From Afipia sp. (GTDB taxonomy: Bacteria > Pseudomonadota > Alphaproteobacteria > Rhizobiales > Xanthobacteraceae): a stretch of 64,000 nucleotides of DNA. The notes under the pieces are model-generated. The model was not told the origin of the DNA, did not search any database, and saw only the letters and a program-made list of their open reading frames with translations. The stretch's first letter is position 1. The number at the start of each line of letters is the position of its first letter. Of the stretch, positions 58,679-64,000 are shown in pieces. The stretch lies in assembly GCA_016201045.1 (NCBI GenBank), contig JACQDM010000007.1, forward strand, positions 62,001-126,000, given 5' to 3'. The translations under genes were made by a program, and so were the position numbers.

Positions 58679-59240
58679 TCTTCAGGTCTCCGGAGTTTAG
58701 GTCTGAACGCGCAACGGGATTTCCAGCGGTAGAATTATCCGGCCCAGATAAGAAGCTGCGCCCGTTCCATTTCAAGACGCGCGCCGAAACCCCATTCTCA
58801 ATCCTGAGTTTAACAACGCCACGATCATTGGTCATCTTCACGTCGCGAGCGTGCGCGCTGAACACGAGCCGGTGGCGGCCGCGAGCCTCCGCGTAGACTT
58901 CGTGCAGGCAGCCATCTTCCCGGCATATGGCCGCACGGTTAGCGCATGCGAAGTCTTCAAAATGCAGCGAAACGAACTTCTGCCCATCGGCCTCAATTGA
59001 GACTGCGAAGTAATGCGCCGCCGATGCTTTGTTGCCGCAATCCCTCTCATGCTTGGAAATCTCGCGGCGGATATCCTTCGGCAAGGTTTCGACATGTTCG
59101 GAAGCCAAAGGATGTTCTGCTGCAAAACCGCCGCGCGCAGCGCCAGGATGCTGCATGTCGAATAGTCCCGCGAAGAGAACGATTAATCCCACTTTCACAG
59201 CCGAATATAAGTTCAGAATGTCCTGCGATTTTTGTCTCAT
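58668..59240 (-). CDS. Hypothetical exported protein in the metal block
   Basis: N-terminal hydrophobic segment; DIRREISKHERDCGNKASAAHYFAVSIEADGQKFVSLHFEDFACANRAAICREDGCLHEVYAE. Confidence 0.6.
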   Translation of the reverse strand: MRQKSQDILNLYSAVKVGLIVLFAGLFDMQHPGAARGGFAAEHPLASEHVETLPKDIRREISKHERDCGNKASAAHYFAVSIEADGQKFVSLHFEDFACANRAAICREDGCLHEVYAEARGRHRLVFSAHARDVKMTNDRGVVKLRIENGVSARVLKWNGRSFLSGPDNSTAGNPVARSDLNSGDLKNAR

Positions 59241-59244
59241 CTCG

Positions 59245-59559
59245 TCAGTCCACTTTCTTTTCAGCCTTCTCCCCCAACTTGACGATGTCGCCCTTGGTGA
59301 ACAGGATTCCTTGAAGCTCTGTCCGCCAATCCTTTTTCTTGCGCAGAAGAAATTCGAGATTCATGCCGAAATGCTTGAACTCTTCTTTCTGAGCGTTGGC
59401 CATGATTGCCTTGGCATTCTTGTCCTTCTCGACGGACATCCGCTGCTCATACCAGCTGATCGCTTCCGCCTCCTCGATAAGTGACGTGATCATGCGCGCA
59501 AAGGTTCGGGTTTCCTGAGAGAGCTCTTCCGGCGGTTCGTGGTATTGATCAAAGCCCAT
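59245..59559 (-). CDS. Encapsulated-ferritin-like (EncFtn family) protein
   Basis: YHEPPEELSQETRTFARMITSLIEEAEAISWYEQRM...KAIMANAQKEEFKHFGMNLEFLLRK: paired Glu / ExxH pattern on two helices. Confidence 0.72.
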   Translation of the reverse strand: MGFDQYHEPPEELSQETRTFARMITSLIEEAEAISWYEQRMSVEKDKNAKAIMANAQKEEFKHFGMNLEFLLRKKKDWRTELQGILFTKGDIVKLGEKAEKKVD

Positions 59560-59781
59560 TTTTTCGTTCTCCTGATTTTGACCCAGCGACCAGATTGATG
59601 TCCGTGTGAACCCAGTTGTCTTGCAGCGTCGGCGCCAGGCTATCTGCCCCGAAGATAGTTATGCGATCCACCTGATGGTCCATGCCAATAAAATTTCACC
59701 TCCGTCATCCTGCCGCACGATTTTTTAGAACGTTTAGTGCAAATGCTTGCCTCAAGCTCTCTGACGCTTGGTTGCAGAGCA

Positions 59782-61143
59782 TCAGTGTTGACCCCGAACC
59801 GAATTCAATGTCTTGGAATTTGCAGGCGCAGTTGGCGATCGAAGAGTGAAATGAATTATTTCCAGCAATCGGCGGCCGTGCCATATGAAGAGCACCGAAG
59901 CAAGCGCCAGATAGACCCAGGCTAAGCCCGACAGAGTGGCTATCGTGCGTATTTCGTCGTTCCTGAAGTAGTAGGCCAAGCTAACCTGAATCAAAAACAG
60001 CAGCGCAAGTGCGGTCGCCGACAGAAGACCGAAACGCAGCCGCATGAGCAATGCGACGGCGAACAGGGATTGAGAGGCAGTAAGAAAAAACTCCTCGATT
60101 TGTCGCGCGTCCAACGGCAGTGCTGTCATACCGCCGGCGCCGACGGTCATCGCCAGCGGTAGCATGCCGACCAGAAGCGTCCACTGATTGATCTTGTCGC
60201 TGATCATGATGATAAGTCCGCCCGCGGCGCGCGCCCTTAGAACAAACAGAACGGCGATAGATACGGCGGGTGCTTCACTGGCGAGCGGCGCCAACCACTG
60301 GATCAGAAGGAATTCGTTGATGCCGAGGGCGCGGCCCGCTTCGATCATAGCTTCCGCGAAAGGCGCGGCGCTCCAGAGAATAATTCCACAGGCGGCGAGC
60401 CCGAGGCCTGCCATAACAATCCACTGCGTCCGAAGCGGCAAATCATTGAGCGCCGCGGCAGGTCCAGGCTCGTCCTCTTCATCCGGATTCTCGCTTTTGC
60501 GAACGTTGCGGACGCGCCAGACATATCCTCCATAGATTGCCACCAGCATCGTGAAATCGAAAAGGGTAATGTTTTCTTTAAATAAAATGACGAACGCGTA
60601 AAGGCTGGCGAGCAAAAGGAACGAGACTTCGATTGCGTTGTGGTTTGTCAGTTCGATGGCGCGATGCCGATCCTTGATCCAGTGCAGCAGCGCTAAAAGC
60701 GGCCATGCGACACCGACAAGCAGCCGATTCGCGCCGGTCATGTTGGCCGCAGCATAATGGACGTAAGGCGACTCCGGACCGGCCTGGCCGGCCTGGAAAG
60801 CGTAGTACATATCCACCGCATATTCCGGAAGGACCGTTATCAAGGCGACGGCCGCGAGGATCAGGCCCTGTGCGATGTGCCGCTCGGCGGCTTCCGCACC
60901 CCATGACAAAAGAAATCCGGCCGCAAGGATCGCAACGCCGAAGATTGCAGTGTCAACGACCGGTCCGATACGCCATCCCGCTGTTCGCAGAGCCAAGGCC
61001 GGTAGAGCGGCACACATTGCGATCCCAATGAGGATCAAAAAGCGCTTCATTGGCGTCCCGATAGGATTAGTGCCGAGACTGCTGTCAGAATTCATGCCCG
61101 TTCCCTTCCCGCTTAGCTTCCTTAGCCCGCCAGCGCCGCGCAT
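59782..61143 (-). CDS. Sodium/calcium exchanger (CaCA) superfamily cation antiporter
   Basis: Multi-TM; ITVLPEYAVDMYYAFQAG and WLAPLASEAPAVSIAVLFVLRA alpha-repeat-like motifs; start probably internal. Confidence 0.72.
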   Translation of the reverse strand: MRGAGGLRKLSGKGTGMNSDSSLGTNPIGTPMKRFLILIGIAMCAALPALALRTAGWRIGPVVDTAIFGVAILAAGFLLSWGAEAAERHIAQGLILAAVALITVLPEYAVDMYYAFQAGQAGPESPYVHYAAANMTGANRLLVGVAWPLLALLHWIKDRHRAIELTNHNAIEVSFLLLASLYAFVILFKENITLFDFTMLVAIYGGYVWRVRNVRKSENPDEEDEPGPAAALNDLPLRTQWIVMAGLGLAACGIILWSAAPFAEAMIEAGRALGINEFLLIQWLAPLASEAPAVSIAVLFVLRARAAGGLIIMISDKINQWTLLVGMLPLAMTVGAGGMTALPLDARQIEEFFLTASQSLFAVALLMRLRFGLLSATALALLFLIQVSLAYYFRNDEIRTIATLSGLAWVYLALASVLFIWHGRRLLEIIHFTLRSPTAPANSKTLNSVRGQH

Positions 61144-61681
61144 CGAGCCGACCGATCAAAGGCAGGTATTGCAGTTCCAGGATCAGAATGACCAAGACGG
61201 TCACCAGTCCTGCAATGAGAAGTTCGCCAATCCCCGCGAGCATGCCAACCGCCGACGTTGCCCAAATGGCCGCTGCCGTGGTCAAGCCGCGGACGTTGCC
61301 ACCGTCCTTGAGGATCATCCCTCCGCCGAGAAAACCCACACCGGTGACGACGCCCGCCATTATCTTCTCCGCGGTCGCCGGAAAGTTCTCGACACCGACG
61401 GCCGTGAACGCGGCCGCTCCCAGGCTGACGAGCATGAAGGTACGGTCGCCGGCCTCAGAACCGCGAAACTCGCGTTCCCATCCGATAGGGAAAGCCAGCG
61501 CGACGGCAACGCCGATCCGGATAAGCAACGCGAGATCGAACCTGGTAGTAGCACCGGCGTCACCTGCCGCTGCGAGTGCGCTGCCTGTTGTCAGTCCGAA
61601 CGCGAGAGCGATGATCGCGGGTCGGGCCACTGCATGACGCGCGCCCTCTGTGATGGACAGTCGGCTCAATGCTTGAAACAT
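61085..61681 (-). CDS. MgtC/SapB family protein
   Basis: GVAVALAFPIGWEREFRGSEAGDRTFMLVSLGAAAFTAVG...VGFLGGGMILKDGGNVRGLTTAAAIWATSAVGMLAG. Confidence 0.92.
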   Translation of the reverse strand: MFQALSRLSITEGARHAVARPAIIALAFGLTTGSALAAAGDAGATTRFDLALLIRIGVAVALAFPIGWEREFRGSEAGDRTFMLVSLGAAAFTAVGVENFPATAEKIMAGVVTGVGFLGGGMILKDGGNVRGLTTAAAIWATSAVGMLAGIGELLIAGLVTVLVILILELQYLPLIGRLDARRWRAKEAKREGNGHEF

Positions 61682-61732
61682 CGCGTCACTCTCAGGTTTG
61701 GGGCAAGCAGGAAAGCATTCAATTCTTCTTCC

Positions 61733-63961
61733 TCAAAACTTGAACGGCTCGGTCGTGGGCAAGCGGAGCAAGCGCAAGGCGTTCATCGTCACCAGAACCG
61801 TCGCACCGGTATCAGCGAGGATGGCCGGCCATAACCCCGTCAATCCGACGACGGTGGTGACAAGAAAGACGGCCTTGAGCCCAAGTGCGACCGCGATGTT
61901 CTGCCGGATGTTGATCATCGTCCGCTTCGACAGTTCGACCATTGCAGCAACGTCGGCGACCCGCCCATGCAGCACGGCGGCGTCGGCCGTTTCGAGCGCG
62001 ACGTCCGTCCCTCCGCCCATGGCGATGCCGACATCGGCTGCCGCTAAGGCTGGCGCGTCGTTGATGCCGTCGCCAATCTTGGCGACTGACCAGCCAGCTT
62101 GCTGATACTTGGTGACTATTTCCTGCTTGTCTTCCGGCAGCAGCTCCGATTGGACCTCCATCTGGAGTTGCTGACCGAGGGCATTCGCGGTTCGATGATG
62201 GTCGCCCGTCAACATTACTGTTTTGATTCCCATGTCGTTCAGTGCTTTGACGCCTGCTTTCGCGTCGGGACGAAGTTCGTCACGCATCGCGATTGCACCG
62301 GCCAGTTCGTGCGCAATGACGACCATCGAAACGGTTTTTCCCTCATGATTGAGCGCCGATATTTGTGCTGCCTGTTCCGAACTGATCGTCACGCGCTCAC
62401 CTGCGGCCTTGGGAGAACCGACGAAGACTTCCTGCCCCTCCACCATGGCGCGAACGCCCACTCCGCCCATCGCATTGGCGTCGGACGTCGGCGGTAACAA
62501 AATTTTCCGCTCTGCGGCTTTAGCAACGATGGCAATAGCAAGCGGATGGCTCGATCCGGTTTCGAGTGCTGCAGCAAAGCGCAAAACGTCTGCATCACTT
62601 CGGCCAAAGCCAATGATGTCTGTGACCTGCGGCTTGCCAGCCGTCAGCGTGCCGGTTTTGTCGAAGCATGCTAACGTGACTTTGCCAATTTGTTCGAGAA
62701 CGGCACCACCCTTCAGCAACAATCCTCGACGGGCTCCGGCTGACAGGCTGGCGGCAATCGCGGCGGGCGTTGAAATGACCAGAGCGCACGGGCACCCGAT
62801 AAGAAGAACGGCCAGTCCTTTATAAATCCAGCCATTCCAGGTTCCTCCAAATAGCAGCGGCGGAACGATGGCAACCAAAGCTGCGACGATAACGACTCCG
62901 GGCGTGTAATATCGGGAAAAGCGATCGATGAAGCGTTCGGTGGGAGCCTTAGATTCCTGCGCTTCTTCCACCAGTCGAACCACGCGGGCAATCGTGTTAT
63001 CCGCCGCCGCAGCCGTTACGCGAACCCGCAGCAGCCCGTCGCCGTTGACGGTACCGGCAAACAGATTCTCATCTCGCCCTTTCCGAACCGGCGTGCTTTC
63101 ACCGGTCACGGGCGCCTCGTCGATTGAACTCTCTCCGGAAATGATGGTGCCATCCGCCGGGATGCGGTCGCCGGGTCGAACCTGGATCGTGGCTCCAACT
63201 GAAAGCGTGTCTGCTTGGACTTCGCGAACTTGACCGTTTTCTTCGAGGCGAGCCGTTTTCGGAACGAGTTTGGTCAGATCTTGAATGCTTGCCCGGGCTC
63301 GACTTGCGGCAACGCCCTCCAGGAGTTCGCCGATCAGAAACAGGAATACGACGGTTGCCGCCTCTTCCGTCGCTCCGATAATCACTGCGCCGACCGCAGC
63401 GATACTCATCAGCATCTCGATCGAGGTCGGCGTGCCGGCGCGCGCTGCGGCTACGGCTCGACGTCCGATGGGAATAAGGCCTACCAGCAACGCAAGCAGA
63501 AACGCCCAGTGCTCGGTCGCCGGAGCGACCTTTCCGATAATAAAGGCCGTCGCCAGCGCCAATCCCGACGCGATGGTGAGCATCCCTTTCCGTGTTCGCC
63601 ACCAATGTTGGTCGCCTTCAGCGGGTTTAATGTTTTTCAGTTGGGGTTCCGCTGACGGTCCGCCATTTGTTGCTCGGTAGGATGCATTCTCGAAAAGTTC
63701 GCTGCTTGTAACCCTGTATCCGAGTTTCGCTATCTGATTTCGGATGAGGTCTTCATTGTCGTCGGTGACGACTGTCACCGTTCCCGCCGACACCGATACG
63801 ATCACATCGCTGACGCCCGGCATGCGTTGCAGGGCATTTTCAATCTTTAATGCGCAAGAGGTGCAATCCATGCCCTCCACGCGTAGACGAACTTTGGCGA
63901 GCATAGCGGTTTCAGTCATAGTTGCGGCTCCCGTGCGCGAGGTCGGATCCCTAGCCATCAC
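61733..63961 (-). CDS. Heavy-metal translocating P1B-type ATPase (ZntA/CadA-like)
   Basis: HMA domain GMDCTSCALKIENAL, TGES, CPCALVIS, DKTGTLT, GDGINDAPALAAADVGIAMGGGTDVALE; start may be internal at 63919. Confidence 0.93.
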   Translation of the reverse strand: MMARDPTSRTGAATMTETAMLAKVRLRVEGMDCTSCALKIENALQRMPGVSDVIVSVSAGTVTVVTDDNEDLIRNQIAKLGYRVTSSELFENASYRATNGGPSAEPQLKNIKPAEGDQHWWRTRKGMLTIASGLALATAFIIGKVAPATEHWAFLLALLVGLIPIGRRAVAAARAGTPTSIEMLMSIAAVGAVIIGATEEAATVVFLFLIGELLEGVAASRARASIQDLTKLVPKTARLEENGQVREVQADTLSVGATIQVRPGDRIPADGTIISGESSIDEAPVTGESTPVRKGRDENLFAGTVNGDGLLRVRVTAAAADNTIARVVRLVEEAQESKAPTERFIDRFSRYYTPGVVIVAALVAIVPPLLFGGTWNGWIYKGLAVLLIGCPCALVISTPAAIAASLSAGARRGLLLKGGAVLEQIGKVTLACFDKTGTLTAGKPQVTDIIGFGRSDADVLRFAAALETGSSHPLAIAIVAKAAERKILLPPTSDANAMGGVGVRAMVEGQEVFVGSPKAAGERVTISSEQAAQISALNHEGKTVSMVVIAHELAGAIAMRDELRPDAKAGVKALNDMGIKTVMLTGDHHRTANALGQQLQMEVQSELLPEDKQEIVTKYQQAGWSVAKIGDGINDAPALAAADVGIAMGGGTDVALETADAAVLHGRVADVAAMVELSKRTMINIRQNIAVALGLKAVFLVTTVVGLTGLWPAILADTGATVLVTMNALRLLRLPTTEPFKF

Positions 63962-64000
63962 CTGTTCTACTTCTTGAATTTTGCCTGTCCGGATTTTCCT

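Overview
The window is high-GC alphaproteobacterial chromosome, probably Bradyrhizobiaceae judging from gene content. Positions 1 to about 42.2 kb look like ordinary core genome: metC-like end, lipid A/glycosyl-transfer cluster, pbpC plus alpha-2-macroglobulin, glnII plus DUF2735, glutaminase, a TRAP transporter, a leucine-degradation (MCC/HMG-CoA lyase) cluster, opgC, a secreted caspase-family protein, sir2, and tRNA-Arg(TCT) and tRNA-Pro(TGG). From about 42.3 kb to the right edge the content becomes accessory. In order it carries: short orphan ORFs; a three-gene CBASS-type anti-phage locus (CD-NTase, E2-like protein, patatin-like phospholipase); a plasmid-like replication module (HTH/coiled-coil gene with embedded GTCGC palindromes, a Rep-like initiator, and TTTGACCCAA iterons at about 22 bp spacing); a ParD/ParE-like toxin-antitoxin pair; an AlpA-like regulator; two TraG/VirD4-like ATPases; a replication-relaxation-like protein; a CCHC zinc-knuckle micro-protein; a CHC2 primase-like protein; an ArdC-like zincin; and a metal-homeostasis block (CDF exporter, encapsulated-ferritin-like protein with no shell gene in view, cation antiporter, MgtC, P1B-type ATPase). 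No integrase, transposase or T4SS mating-pore gene is visible in the window. All functional calls are from motif and family recognition by eye; no search was run.
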